Shown: positions 50,614 through 61,595, counted from the stretch's first letter. The stretch: 64,000 nucleotides of DNA from Streptomyces sp. V4I2 (GCF_030817655.1 NZ_JAUSZM010000003.1:7378001-7442000); one strand, 5' to 3'. Translations and numbers: made by a program. The notes: generated from the sequence alone by a model not told the origin.

Positions 50614-52869
50614 ATGGAACCGAGCGAGAGCGCCGCCCCGGACTCACGGCTGCGCCTGCGCCGGATGGTCGGCGCATGGCGGGAGATCCGGCGGGCCGCG
50701 CGGCCCGCGGAGCGTCCGGGCACGGAGGGGCACGCCGCCGGACAGTACCCGGCCGGACCCTACACGCAGACCGACGGCCCGGGCGCCCACCACCACACCG
50801 CCGACCGCGCGTCCGGACTGTCGGACACCGAGGCGGAACGACACCTGTCCTGGCCCGCGCTGCCCGCGGCGGTCGTCGCGGCGGCCGGGTTCGTCCTGGG
50901 AGCCGGCTTCTACCGGGCCTTCACGGACGGCCACGCGCTCTTCCCGTCCGGCACCGTCGGCTGGTCGCTGGCCGTGCTCACCGGCGTCATCGTCGGCCAC
51001 CTGGTCGCACTGGGCCGCGCCCGTTGGTGGGGCGGCACCGGCTCGGGCGCTGCCCTGACCCTCGCCGTCCTGCTGCTGTACGGCTGGGTGGCCGCCGGAC
51101 TGGTCAGCCTCACCGTCGTCCTGCTGGTCGGCGTGGCCCGCCGCGGCCGCTGGCGCCAGGGCGTCATGTACGGCGCGGTCGACATCCTCGGCATCGGCGC
51201 CGGAGCCCTGCTGCTGCGCGCCTTCGGCCGGGTGCCGTCCGTCGAGCACCCCTGGAACCCCGACACCTGGACCGTCTACACCGCCCCCGAGGTCGTGCTG
51301 GTCGCGGGCGCCTACCTCGCGGTCACCCGCACCCTGGGCTGGTATCTGCACGCCCCGCGCTCCGGCGGCCTGCCCACCGTCGCCCGCACCGCCCTGGTCA
51401 GACAGGGCCTGCTCGCGGTCGCGCTGCTCGGCATCGCGCCCCTGGTCTGCGTGGTCGCCGCCGCGAAGCCCATCCTGCTGCCGCTGTTCGCCATCCCTCT
51501 CGTCGCCCTCGACTCCACGCTGTGGATAGCCCGGGCCCGGGCGGAGGAGCAGCTGCGCGATCCGCTGACCGGGCTTCCCAACCGCCAGTGGCTGCTGGAG
51601 CGCATCTGGACGGCCCTGGACGACGCCGAGCGCATCGGCGCCCGCTCCGCCCTGATGCTGATCGACCTGGACCGCTTCCGGTCGGTCAACGACACGCTGG
51701 GTCACCTCGCCGGTGACCGGCTGCTCCTCCAGATAGCCGACCGGCTCCGGCTGGCGCTGCCGCGCGGTGCGGAGGCCGCACGGCTCGGCGGGGACGAGTT
51801 CGCCGTGTTACTGCCGGTCGCCGACTCCACGACCTCCGTGGCCCGGCTCGCCCGCGGCCTCGTCGCCGCCCTCAGCTCCCCGCTCGACCTCGACGGACTC
51901 ACCCTCGTCCTGGAGGCCAGCGCCGGAGTCGCCGTCTTCCCCGACCACGCCCCCGACGCCGAGGGGCTGCTGCGCCGGGCGGACGTGGCGATGTACCAGG
52001 CGAAGCGGGACCGTACGGGCGTCGAGGTCTACGAGTCCAAGCGGGACTCCAACACCCCGGACCGGCTCGGACTGCTGGGCGATCTGCGCCGGGCTCTCGA
52101 CGCGCGCGAGGTCGAGCTGCACTACCAGCCCAAGGTCCGCTTCGACGGACAGGTGGCCGGCCTCGAGGCCCTGGTCCGCTGGGTGCACCCCGAGCGCGGC
52201 AAGGTGCCGCCGGACGAGTTCATCGCCATCGCCGAGTCGTCCGGCCTGATGCCCCACCTCACCGAATACGTCCTGGACACGGCCCTCGCCCAGGTCGCCG
52301 AGTGGCGCTCACAGGGGCTGTTCGTCCCGGTGGCGGTCAATGTCTCCCCGCGCGACGTCCACACGCCCGGCTTCGCCGGCTCGGTGGCCGCCCGGCTGGC
52401 CCGCCACGGCGTCCCGGCGGGAGCGCTCCAACTGGAGATAACGGAGCATGTGCTCCTGGAGGACCCGCAGCGTGCCGCCGACACCCTCGCCGCGCTGACC
52501 GGCCACGGCGTGAAGATGTCCCTGGACGACTTCGGCACCGGCTACTCCTCGCTGGTGCACCTGCGCCGGCTGCCCGTCAGCGAGCTGAAGATCGACCGTT
52601 CCTTCGTCGCCCGGCTGGCCGTCGACACCGAGGACGCGGAGATCGTGCGCTGCACGGTCGACCTCGCGCACTCGCTCGGCCTCCTCGTCGTCGCGGAGGG
52701 CGTCGAGGACGACGAGACCTGGGAGCGGCTGCGGGACATGGGCTGTGACGCCGTACAGGGCTGGCTGGTCGCGGCCGCGATGCCGCCGGAGGAGACGACG
52801 GCATGGCTGCGGGCGCGGGGGTCGCGGGGCTGGCAGCGGCCGCGGGCGGCCCTGCCGGCCGCGGAGTGA
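50614..52869 (+). CDS. rmdB: Membrane GGDEF-EAL protein, RmdB-like c-di-GMP enzyme, with TTA codon
   Basis: 751 residues from ATG 50614, with GAGAGGGACGG upstream. A cytoplasmic 85-residue lead is followed by about eight membrane helices (to about 305), then GGDEF and EAL domains. GGDEF is intact (ARLGGDEFAVLL near 392); no RxxD inhibitory site precedes it. The EAL domain has GLEALVRW, EITEHVL, LDDFGTGYSS, LKIDRSF and VVAEGVED, so phosphodiesterase residues are present. Architecture and position match RmdB of S. coelicolor as I remember it, which degrades c-di-GMP and affects development. Codon 399 is TTA (51808-51810), directly after the GGDEF motif. Confidence 0.87.
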   Translation: MEPSESAAPDSRLRLRRMVGAWREIRRAARPAERPGTEGHAAGQYPAGPYTQTDGPGAHHHTADRASGLSDTEAERHLSWPALPAAVVAAAGFVLGAGFYRAFTDGHALFPSGTVGWSLAVLTGVIVGHLVALGRARWWGGTGSGAALTLAVLLLYGWVAAGLVSLTVVLLVGVARRGRWRQGVMYGAVDILGIGAGALLLRAFGRVPSVEHPWNPDTWTVYTAPEVVLVAGAYLAVTRTLGWYLHAPRSGGLPTVARTALVRQGLLAVALLGIAPLVCVVAAAKPILLPLFAIPLVALDSTLWIARARAEEQLRDPLTGLPNRQWLLERIWTALDDAERIGARSALMLIDLDRFRSVNDTLGHLAGDRLLLQIADRLRLALPRGAEAARLGGDEFAVLLPVADSTTSVARLARGLVAALSSPLDLDGLTLVLEASAGVAVFPDHAPDAEGLLRRADVAMYQAKRDRTGVEVYESKRDSNTPDRLGLLGDLRRALDAREVELHYQPKVRFDGQVAGLEALVRWVHPERGKVPPDEFIAIAESSGLMPHLTEYVLDTALAQVAEWRSQGLFVPVAVNVSPRDVHTPGFAGSVAARLARHGVPAGALQLEITEHVLLEDPQRAADTLAALTGHGVKMSLDDFGTGYSSLVHLRRLPVSELKIDRSFVARLAVDTEDAEIVRCTVDLAHSLGLLVVAEGVEDDETWERLRDMGCDAVQGWLVAAAMPPEETTAWLRARGSRGWQRPRAALPAAE

Positions 52870-52962
52870 TCTTCGGCATCGGGGAAACCGTTTAACGGGC
52901 AGGGGGCGGTGCCCCATAGGATTGGCCCCAAACCACACACACTCACCCCAGAGGATCGCTGC

Positions 52963-53259
52963 ATGCCTGGCATCACGCGCGAGGAGGTCGCCCACCTCGC
53001 ACGGCTGGCGCGTCTGGAGCTGAAGCCCGAAGAGCTCGAGCACTTCGCGGGACAGCTGGACGACATCATCGGCGCGGTCGCCCGCGTCAGTGAGGTCGCC
53101 GACCAAGACGTACCGCCGACCTCGCACCCGCTCCCGCTGACGAACGTCATGCGCGCGGACGAGGTCCGTCCGTCGCTCACCCCCGAGCAGGCGCTCTCCG
53201 GCGCCCCGGCCCAGGAGCAGCAGCGTTTCAAGGTGCCGCAGATCCTGGGGGAGGACTAA
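52963..53259 (+). CDS. gatC: Aspartyl/glutamyl-tRNA amidotransferase subunit C
   Basis: 98 residues from ATG 52963, with AGAGGATC upstream; the longer frame from 52909 lacks one. GatC links and stabilises GatA and GatB. The sequence MPGITREEVAHLARLARLEL is the family opening and PQILGED is the usual end. TAGGAT (52917-52922) about 40 nt upstream is a plausible -10 box. It is first of the gatC-gatA-small protein-gatB operon, 5 nt before gatA. Confidence 0.94.
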   Translation: MPGITREEVAHLARLARLELKPEELEHFAGQLDDIIGAVARVSEVADQDVPPTSHPLPLTNVMRADEVRPSLTPEQALSGAPAQEQQRFKVPQILGED

Positions 53260-53264
53260 CCGCC

Positions 53265-54763
<1,499 letters not shown>

Positions 54764-54767
<4 letters not shown>

Positions 54768-55003
54768 GCGCACTGACCAAGGCCAAGGGCTTCAAGAAGT
54801 CCAAGTCCGGTACGTACCTGTCCATCGCCGGGACCGCGTTCGGCGCGCTCGGCGTCGCCAAGCGGCTCAAGAAGGCCCGCGCCGACAAGGACACCCTGGT
54901 CCTGATCGACGCCACCGTGTCCGCCGTCGCCATCGTCACCGGCCTCGCCATCCTCTACCGCGAGCTGAAGCGGCTGGGCGACGACGACGTCCTGCTGGGC
55001 TGA
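54764..55003 (+). CDS. Small membrane protein encoded between gatA and gatB
   Basis: 79 residues from GTG 54764, overlapping gatA by 4 nt and ending 15 nt before gatB. It starts with a Lys-rich region (KAKGFKKSKSG), then a hydrophobic stretch YLSIAGTAFGALGV, a basic patch (KRLKKARADK), and a second hydrophobic stretch VSAVAIVTGLAILY. It has no known domain. The tight coupling inside the amidotransferase operon suggests a link to GatCAB or to the membrane, but the function is unknown. Confidence 0.83.
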
Positions 55004-55018
55004 GAGGGAAGTTTCACC

Positions 55019-56533
55019 GTGACCACCACGATCGACCTGGTGTCGTACGAGGACGCGCTGGCGTCGTACGACCCCGTCATGGGCCTCGAGGTCCATGTCG
55101 AACTCGGCACCAAGACGAAGATGTTCTGCGGCTGTTCGACCGAGCTGGGCGCCGAGCCCAACTCGCAGACCTGCCCGACCTGCCTCGGCATGCCCGGCTC
55201 GCTCCCGGTCGTCAACGCGACCGGCGTCGAGTCCGCGATCAGGATCGGTCTCGCGCTGAACTGCGAGATCGCCGAGTGGTGCCGCTTCGCGCGGAAGAAC
55301 TACTTCTATCCGGACATGCCGAAGAACTTCCAGACCTCCCAGTACGACGAGCCGATCGCCTTCAACGGCTACCTCGACGTGCAGCTGGAGGACGGCGAGA
55401 CCTTCCGCGTGGAGATCGAGCGCGCCCACATGGAGGAGGACACCGGCAAGTCGATGCACGTCGGTGGCGCGACGGGCCGTATCCACGGCGCCTCGCACTC
55501 GCTCCTCGACTACAACCGCGCCGGCATCCCGCTCATCGAGATCGTCACCAAGCCGATCGAGGGCGCCGGTGAGCGTGCTCCCGAGGTGGCCAAGGCGTAC
55601 GTCCGTGAGCTGCGCGAGGTCATCAAGGCGCTCGGCGTCTCCGAGGCCCGGATGGAGATGGGCCAGATGCGCTGCGACGTGAACCTGTCGCTGCGCCCGC
55701 ACGGCCGGGAGAAGTTCGGCACGCGCTCCGAGACGAAGAACGTGAACTCGCTGCGGTCGGTGGAGCGCGCGGCCCGGTTCGAGATCCAGCGGCACGCGGC
55801 CGTGCTGAACAGCGGCGGCACGATCATCCAGGAGACCCGGCACTTCCACGAGGACACGGGGTCGACGACCTCGGGCCGCGTGAAGGAGGAGGCCGAGGAC
55901 TACCGGTACTTCCCGGAGCCGGACCTGGTGCCGGTGGCCCCGACGCGCGAGTGGGTCGAGGAGATCCGTTCCGGTCTGCCGGAGCTGCCGTTGGTCCGCC
56001 GCAACCGCCTGCGCGAGGAGTGGGGCATCAGCGGCACCGAGATGCAGGCGATCCTCAACGCCGGTGCCCTGGAGACGATCGTCGCCACGATCGACGCCGG
56101 TGCCGACGCCGGCTCCGCGCGCAAGTGGTGGATGGGCGAACTGGCCCGCAGCGCCAACGAGTCCGGCAAGACCCTGGACGAGCTGGCGATCACGCCCGAA
56201 CAGGTCGCCCGGGTCAGCAAGCTGGTGTCCTCCGGCGACCTGAACGACAAGCTGGCCCGCCAGGTCATCGAAGGCGTCCTCGCGGGCGAAGGCACCCCGG
56301 ACGAGGTCGTCGACAAGCGCGGTCTGAAGGTCGTCTCCGACGAGGGCGCCCTCACCACCGCCGTCGAGGAGGCCATCGCCGGCAACCCGGGCATCGCGGA
56401 CAAGATCCGCGGCGGCAAGGTGGCCGCGGCCGGTGCCCTGGTCGGCGCCGTCATGAAGGCCACCCGCGGTCAGGCGGACGCGGCCCGCGTCAAGGAGCTG
56501 ATCCTGGAGAAGCTGGGCGTCAGCGAGGGCTGA
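55019..56533 (+). CDS. gatB: Aspartyl/glutamyl-tRNA amidotransferase subunit B
   Basis: 504 residues from GTG 55019, with GAGAGGGAAG upstream. GatB binds the misacylated tRNA and phosphorylates or activates its side chain with ATP. The opening GLEVHVELGTKTKMFCGC and TCPTCLGMPG hold the zinc-binding cysteines. NARKNYFYPDMP-like RKNYFYPDMPKNFQ and DYNRAGIPLIE follow, and the C-terminal YqeY-like helical domain is complete. A perfect 18-bp terminator closes the operon. Confidence 0.96.
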   Translation: MTTTIDLVSYEDALASYDPVMGLEVHVELGTKTKMFCGCSTELGAEPNSQTCPTCLGMPGSLPVVNATGVESAIRIGLALNCEIAEWCRFARKNYFYPDMPKNFQTSQYDEPIAFNGYLDVQLEDGETFRVEIERAHMEEDTGKSMHVGGATGRIHGASHSLLDYNRAGIPLIEIVTKPIEGAGERAPEVAKAYVRELREVIKALGVSEARMEMGQMRCDVNLSLRPHGREKFGTRSETKNVNSLRSVERAARFEIQRHAAVLNSGGTIIQETRHFHEDTGSTTSGRVKEEAEDYRYFPEPDLVPVAPTREWVEEIRSGLPELPLVRRNRLREEWGISGTEMQAILNAGALETIVATIDAGADAGSARKWWMGELARSANESGKTLDELAITPEQVARVSKLVSSGDLNDKLARQVIEGVLAGEGTPDEVVDKRGLKVVSDEGALTTAVEEAIAGNPGIADKIRGGKVAAAGALVGAVMKATRGQADAARVKELILEKLGVSEG

Positions 56534-56575
56534 GTCCCGAGCGGTAAGCCCCAAGCAGTAAGCCGCAAGCAGTAA

Positions 56576-56615
56576 GCCCAGGGGGATGCATCGGTCGCGA
56601 TGCATCCCCCTGGGC
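56576..56615 (+). terminator. Strong terminator after gatB
   Basis: GCCCAGGGGGATGCATCG (56576-56593) and CGATGCATCCCCCTGGGC (56598-56615) form a perfect 18-bp stem around GTCG, followed by GCGTTTT. Just before it, three 14-bp imperfect tandem units (CGGTAAGCCCCAAG / CAGTAAGCCGCAAG / CAGTAAGCCCAGGG) occupy 56542-56583, overlapping the stem start. Confidence 0.93.
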
Positions 56616-56673
56616 GCGTTTTCAGGGGCGGACGCCCTAAGAGGTGGCGCCCTAAGAGTGGCCCCCTACGAGC

Positions 56674-57477
56674 TCAGAGCCGGCGCCCCACGAGCCGTAC
56701 GAAGCCCAGCGCGCGCCCCTCGTCCACCCGCAGCATCTCCGCGCACTGGCGGGCCATCCGCACGTGGAACTCCTCGGTGCTCTCCTCGGCGACCACGTCG
56801 CACCACAGGAGCCAGTCCCGCCAGCCGTCCGGCTGCCAGTCGGCCGCTTCGACCTCGACGACCCCGCTGCGCGTCCAGTGGCGCCGCCACCAGTCGGGGG
56901 AGTGGAAGCACCAGAAGTCGGGCTCCCACCACGGCGTGAGGTGCTCGGGCGGCTCGGTGCCCGTCGGCTCCTCCCGCAGTGCGGGGACGACGACACCGAT
57001 CCGCCCGCCCGGCTTCAACAGCCGTGTCAGGGCAGGCAGATAGAGGTCATCGGTGCCGAAGTACTGGTACGCGTCGATGCTCACGATGGCGTCGAAGCTG
57101 CCCTCCGCGAAGGGCAGGTCGTGCGCCTCGACGTGCACGGGCTGCACCCGGTCGGCGAAGCCGGCCTCGGCGATCCGGCGGGCGTTCTCGTCGGGCTTGA
57201 CCCACAGGTCGGCCGCGGTGACCTGGGCGTCGTACTCCCTGGCCAGGAAGACCGAGGTCATCGCCCGGCCGCAGCCCAGGTCGAGGACGCGGGCGCCGGG
57301 GCGCAGGGCGTCGAGCCCGAGGGCGGGCGCGAGCCACTCCAGCAGCCACAGCGCGTGCGGGCCCATCTGGTTGTCGATGGTCCAGCGGACGTCGTAGCTG
57401 TTGCTGCGCGGGTAGCGGGCGTGGGTCAGCCGCTTGGTGAGGTCCTCATTCGAGGTCCTCGGGGTGTTGTCTGGCAT
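56674..57477 (-). CDS. SAM-dependent methyltransferase
   Basis: 267 residues from ATG 57477. Class I methyltransferase core: ARVLDLGCGRAMTSVFLARE (motif I, near 62-81), AADLWVKPDE and FDAIVSIDAYQYFG, then LLKPGGRIGVVVP. The C-terminal part has several tryptophan-rich segments (WWEPDFWCFHSPDWWRR). It is the UbiE/Coq5-like fold with an unknown substrate. It lies at the far side of the gatB terminator and convergent to that operon. Confidence 0.87.
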   Translation of the reverse strand: MPDNTPRTSNEDLTKRLTHARYPRSNSYDVRWTIDNQMGPHALWLLEWLAPALGLDALRPGARVLDLGCGRAMTSVFLAREYDAQVTAADLWVKPDENARRIAEAGFADRVQPVHVEAHDLPFAEGSFDAIVSIDAYQYFGTDDLYLPALTRLLKPGGRIGVVVPALREEPTGTEPPEHLTPWWEPDFWCFHSPDWWRRHWTRSGVVEVEAADWQPDGWRDWLLWCDVVAEESTEEFHVRMARQCAEMLRVDEGRALGFVRLVGRRL

Positions 57478-57665
57478 CGGTGAACGGGCTCCTTGAGTCC
57501 GGGGAAGCGGAAGGGGATACGGAGGAGCTCGGCCGGACGCTCAAACAACGCACCTGCTCAGGTCGGCGGCGAGGTGCCGCGAGGACGGAAGACGCGCGGA
57601 AACTATCAGTCGGCCGCCGGGCCCCGCATCCGATTTCTCAGCCGGACGCGGTACGCTCGCCCGCC

Positions 57666-57959
57666 ATGAGTGGACGCGGTGATTCCGAGATACACGACGT
57701 CGGAGATCCGGCTGAGGACGCCCGGCGGGCCCGCTGGACGGCGGCCGTCGGCGGGGCGCTGCTGGCGCTCGCGGGTCTGGCCGCGTCGACGCTCCGCCTC
57801 ACCGGCTCCGCCCCCACGCTCGTCCCGGCCGCCTACGCCCTCGGCGCTGCCGTGTGCGCGCTGGCGTCGGTCCTCGGGTCCCGCGGGCGCACCCGGCGGG
57901 CCTTGTGGCTGCTGATCGCCGGCGTGATGGTGATGGCGCTGGGCGACCAGTTCGACTGA
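57666..57959 (+). CDS. Small membrane protein of 97 residues
   Basis: 97 residues from ATG 57666. A 25-residue acidic cytoplasmic lead is followed by three predicted helices (about 26-43, 50-68 and 76-93). No recognised family. GCGGTACGCTC lies just before the start and could be part of a promoter; Shine-Dalgarno is not visible. It precedes the MMPL transporter by a 213-nt gap. Confidence 0.65.
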   Translation: MSGRGDSEIHDVGDPAEDARRARWTAAVGGALLALAGLAASTLRLTGSAPTLVPAAYALGAAVCALASVLGSRGRTRRALWLLIAGVMVMALGDQFD

Positions 57960-58172
57960 GGTGACAGAGTGCCCGTTACTGTCCTGTGATCTGCCTCCCA
58001 CTCTTGTGAATAAACGCACGAACGCGTCAAACGATCATTTCCGCCTGCCAGAGTGGTCCTTCACATTGCTCATGCGTTCTTTGCGGGCCGTTCACATCGT
58101 GTAGTTCGAAGATGTCTTCATGAACGACTGTTCCCGGTCAAAGATCCACATATAGCCCCCGGGAGCTCGTTC

Positions 58173-60419
58173 GTGGCAGCCCTCGCACGCTGGTGTGTCC
58201 AACGACGCCTCGTCGTCGTTCTCCTGTGGCTCCTCGCCCTCGGCGGAGTGAGCACGGCCGCCGTCGTCGCGGGCTCCGCCTACTCGAACGACTACGAGGT
58301 CCCCGGCACCGAATCCGGCCGCGCCACCCAGCTGCTGCGTGACGGCTTCCCGGACCTCGGCGGCGACAGCGACACCATCGTCTGGCACACCGACTCCGGC
58401 ACCGTCCGGGCCGCCGACGTCGAACAGACCATGACCCGCACCCTGGACCGGATCGAGGCCCTGCCCGGCGTGGCCGCCGTCTTTGGCCCGTACGACGATC
58501 AGGGCGCCGCCCGGATCAGCGCCGACGGACACACGGCCTACGCCACGGTGACCTTCGACGATCCGGCCGAGAACATCGACCAGGGCGAGGCACGGGACGT
58601 CGTCAGCGCCGCGAAGGACGCCGCGAGCGACGGGCTCCAGGTGGAGCTCGGCGGCACCGCCATCGCGCTCACCGAGTCGTCCGGCGGACACCTCGCCGAG
58701 GTGGTCGGCGTGGCCGTCGCCGCCCTCGTCCTGTTCCTCGCCTTCGGCTCGCTCGCCGCCTCGCTGCTGCCCATCGCCACCGCACTGGTCAGCGTCGGCA
58801 CCGCGTACGCCGGGATCGTGCTGCTCGGGCACGTCATGACCGTCGCCGACTTCGCGCCCATGCTCGGGATGCTGATCGGGCTCGGCGTCGGCATCGACTA
58901 CGCGCTGTTCATCGTCACCAGACACCGGCGCGGCCTCAAACGCGGCCTGTCCGTGACGGAAGCGGTCACCAACGCCGTCGCCACCACCGGGCGAGCGGTG
59001 GTCTTCGCGGGTGCCACCGTTTGCATCGCCCTGCTGGGGATGCTGATCCTCCGGCTCGGCTTCCTCAACGGTGTCGCGATCGCCGCCTCGCTGACCGTCG
59101 TCCTGACGGTCGCGGCCTCCGTGACCCTGCTGCCCGCCCTGCTGTCCCTGATCGGCATGCGCGCCCTCAGCCGACGCGAGCGGCGCCACCTCACCGAACA
59201 CGGGCCCCAGCCGGAGCTGCCGACCGGGTTCGCCGCCCGCTGGTCGGCGTTCGTCGAGCGCCACCCCAAACTGCTCGGCGCACTCGCCCTGGGCGTGATC
59301 ACGGTCCTCGCCCTGCCCACCCTGGGGCTCCACCTGGGCACCTCCGACCAGGGCAACAACCCACAGGCGTCGACCACACGCCAGGCGTACGACCTCCTCG
59401 CGGACGGCTTCGGACCCGGCGTGAACGGCCCCCTCACCCTCGTCACGCACGTCCACGGCGCCGAGGACAAACTCGCCCTGGACAACCTCGACGCCACCGT
59501 CCGCACCACCGAGGGCGTCGCGTCGGTGACGCCGGTGACGTACGGCTCCGGCGGCGACACCGCGTACTTCACGATCGTCCCCGAGTCCTCGCCGCAGTCC
59601 CAGCGGACCAGCGACCTCGTCGACCGGCTGCGCAGCGACGTCCTGCCGCGCGCCGAGACCGGGACCGCCCTCGACGTCCAGGTCGGCGGGGTGACCGCCG
59701 GGTACGACGACTTCGCCGACGTCATCGTCGGAAAGCTGCCCCTGTTCGTCGGTGTCGTCATCAGCCTGGGCTGTCTGCTGCTCCTGTTCGCCTTCCGGTC
59801 CGTAGGCATCCCGCTGAAGGCCGCCGTGATGAACGTCGCCGCGGTCGCCGCCGCCTTCGGCGTGGTCGTCGCGATCTTCCAGTGGGGCTGGGGGAGCGAA
59901 CTGCTGGGGCTGGGCCGCGCCGGGCCCATCGAGCCCTTCCTCCCGGTGATCATGGTGTCGGTCCTCTTCGGGCTCTCCATGGACTACCAGGTCTTCCTGG
60001 TCAGCCGGATGTACGAGGAGTGGCTGGAGACCGGTGACAACCGGCGGGCCGTCCGCGTCGGTCTCGCCGAGACCAGCCGGGTGATCAACTCCGCCGCCGT
60101 CATCATGATCTCCGTCTTCCTCGCCTTCGTGCTCAGCGGCGACCGGGTGATCGCCATGTTCGGCATCGCGCTCGCCGCCGCCGTCGCCCTCGACGCGTTC
60201 GTGCTCCGTACGTTGCTGGTGCCGGCCCTGATGCACCTGCTCGGCGGCGCCAACTGGTGGCTGCCGCGCTGGCTGGACCGCCGTATGCCCCGCATCAGTA
60301 TCGAGCCGCCCGAGCGCCGCGCCGCCCATGAAAGGCTGGCCGCCGTGGCGGACGCCGAGGTGGCGGACGTACTGATGAAGGGGCGGGACGAAGAGGATGT
60401 ACGCGATATCTCTGGGTGA
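58173..60419 (+). CDS. MMPL-type RND transporter
   Basis: 748 residues from GTG 58173, with GGGAG 8 nt upstream; the longer frame to 58053 is not supported. Two tandem six-helix halves, each beginning with one helix and a large extracytoplasmic loop (NDYEVPGTESGR; NNPQASTTRQAYDLL). The proton-relay Asp-Tyr pairs are in GVGIDYALF and GLSMDYQVFL. MMPL proteins export lipids, siderophores or antibiotics using the proton gradient; substrate unknown. The 3' end overlaps the GNAT gene by 23 nt, and the start of that gene is preceded by a good ribosome binding site. Confidence 0.9.
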   Translation: MAALARWCVQRRLVVVLLWLLALGGVSTAAVVAGSAYSNDYEVPGTESGRATQLLRDGFPDLGGDSDTIVWHTDSGTVRAADVEQTMTRTLDRIEALPGVAAVFGPYDDQGAARISADGHTAYATVTFDDPAENIDQGEARDVVSAAKDAASDGLQVELGGTAIALTESSGGHLAEVVGVAVAALVLFLAFGSLAASLLPIATALVSVGTAYAGIVLLGHVMTVADFAPMLGMLIGLGVGIDYALFIVTRHRRGLKRGLSVTEAVTNAVATTGRAVVFAGATVCIALLGMLILRLGFLNGVAIAASLTVVLTVAASVTLLPALLSLIGMRALSRRERRHLTEHGPQPELPTGFAARWSAFVERHPKLLGALALGVITVLALPTLGLHLGTSDQGNNPQASTTRQAYDLLADGFGPGVNGPLTLVTHVHGAEDKLALDNLDATVRTTEGVASVTPVTYGSGGDTAYFTIVPESSPQSQRTSDLVDRLRSDVLPRAETGTALDVQVGGVTAGYDDFADVIVGKLPLFVGVVISLGCLLLLFAFRSVGIPLKAAVMNVAAVAAAFGVVVAIFQWGWGSELLGLGRAGPIEPFLPVIMVSVLFGLSMDYQVFLVSRMYEEWLETGDNRRAVRVGLAETSRVINSAAVIMISVFLAFVLSGDRVIAMFGIALAAAVALDAFVLRTLLVPALMHLLGGANWWLPRWLDRRMPRISIEPPERRAAHERLAAVADAEVADVLMKGRDEEDVRDISG

Positions 60420-60972
60420 CGACGGAGCCGAACTGCGTCCCTTGGAGCCGTGGCACGCCGAGGAGTTCCTGGCGCATCTGGACCGGGGGCGGGAGTTCAT
60501 CGGACAGTTCATCGCCTTCGGCTCCAAGGCGACGGACGTGGAGTCCACGCGGGCCATGCTCCAGCGGTACGCCGACATGCGCGCCGCCGACACCGCCTCC
60601 CTGCACGGCCTGTGGCTGGAGGGGAAGCTCGTGGGCGGAGTGCTGTTCCTGAACTTCGACGCGGAGAACGCCAACTGCGAGGTCGGCTGCTGGCTGGAAC
60701 CCGCCGGCACCGGGCGCGGTCTGGTCACCCGGGCCATGCGGATCCTCATCGACTTCGCCGTCGAGCAGCGCGGCATCCACCGCGTCGAGTGGATCGCCGC
60801 CACGGGGAACACGCCCAGCCTGAACGTGGCCCGGCGGCTGGGGATGACCCTGGAGGGAGTGCGCCGGGAGAGCCACCCCTATGGTGGTGTGCGGCACAAC
60901 CTCGAGGTGTGGTCGATTCTCGCGCCCGAGTGGCGGGACGCACGCGCGCGTGCCGCTCACAGCGATCATTAA
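60397..60972 (+). CDS. RimJ/RimL-like GNAT acetyltransferase
   Basis: 191 residues from ATG 60397, with ACGAAGAGG immediately upstream. GNAT motif A is EVGCWLEPAGTGRGLVTRA, then VEWIAATGNTPSLNVARRLGM, the usual RimL-type pattern for acetylating N-terminal or small amines. It overlaps the MMPL gene, so they are likely co-transcribed; the substrate may relate to the exported molecule, but this is inference. Confidence 0.88.
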   Translation: MYAISLGDDGAELRPLEPWHAEEFLAHLDRGREFIGQFIAFGSKATDVESTRAMLQRYADMRAADTASLHGLWLEGKLVGGVLFLNFDAENANCEVGCWLEPAGTGRGLVTRAMRILIDFAVEQRGIHRVEWIAATGNTPSLNVARRLGMTLEGVRRESHPYGGVRHNLEVWSILAPEWRDARARAAHSDH

Positions 60973-60998
60973 GAAACCTCTCAGACAGGATCCGTACG

Positions 60999-61595
60999 GT
61001 GCCGGACATGGGAACCAAGACAGTTGACGAGACCGGCGCCGAGACGGGTGCCGAGACCACGACCGACGAGGAGAAGACGGGCACCACCGACCTGACCAAG
61101 ACCGACGAGGCGACGAAGACCGAGGCCGACGCCGAGGCCGACGTCGACACCGACGCCGACGACCTGGGCGAGGAGCTCGAGGCGGTCGAGGCGGAGGGCC
61201 CGACGGGCGTGGGCCAGGGTGCCGGTGCCGTCGTCTCCGCCGCGCTCGGCGTCGTCTCGCTCACCGGCGGGTGGGTCTCCACCGTCGCCGCCGCGCGCGA
61301 GACCCTCATCGGCCAGCTGGGGACCTCGTCCACCGCGAGCGTCGCCACGCAGGTCAAGGAGGTGTACGGCGACGCCTGGGAGACCACCGCGATGTGGGGT
61401 GGCATCTTCGCGCTCGTCGCGCTGATCGTCGGTGCCGCGGTCCTGGTCCGGCCCGCCTTCGGGACGCCCGGCAAGCCGCAGGCCGTGTGGATCAAGTCGG
61501 TCGCCTGGGGCGGTGTCTCGCTCGGCGTCATCGGCCTGCTCCTGGCCGTCCTGAAGTACACCGACGTCCTGCTGGGACTGCCGTCGGCCAGCTGA
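60999..61595 (+). CDS. Membrane protein with acidic low-complexity N-terminus
   Basis: 198 residues from GTG 60999, selected because AGGA ends 8 nt upstream; ATG 61008 would be too far from it. Residues 1-65 are highly acidic and rich in Thr/Glu/Asp/Ala repeats, probably disordered. Three hydrophobic helices follow (about 73-92, 125-146 and 165-190). No known family. The charge and layout suggest a cytoplasmic acidic tail on a small membrane anchor, but no function can be stated. Confidence 0.72.
   Translation: MPDMGTKTVDETGAETGAETTTDEEKTGTTDLTKTDEATKTEADAEADVDTDADDLGEELEAVEAEGPTGVGQGAGAVVSAALGVVSLTGGWVSTVAAARETLIGQLGTSSTASVATQVKEVYGDAWETTAMWGGIFALVALIVGAAVLVRPAFGTPGKPQAVWIKSVAWGGVSLGVIGLLLAVLKYTDVLLGLPSAS

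Noticed and set aside
58092..60812. A 906-codon minus-strand frame opposite the MMPL transporter
   Set aside because: Mirror frame of a convincing transporter gene; composition is His/Gln/Asp-rich as expected for an antisense frame.
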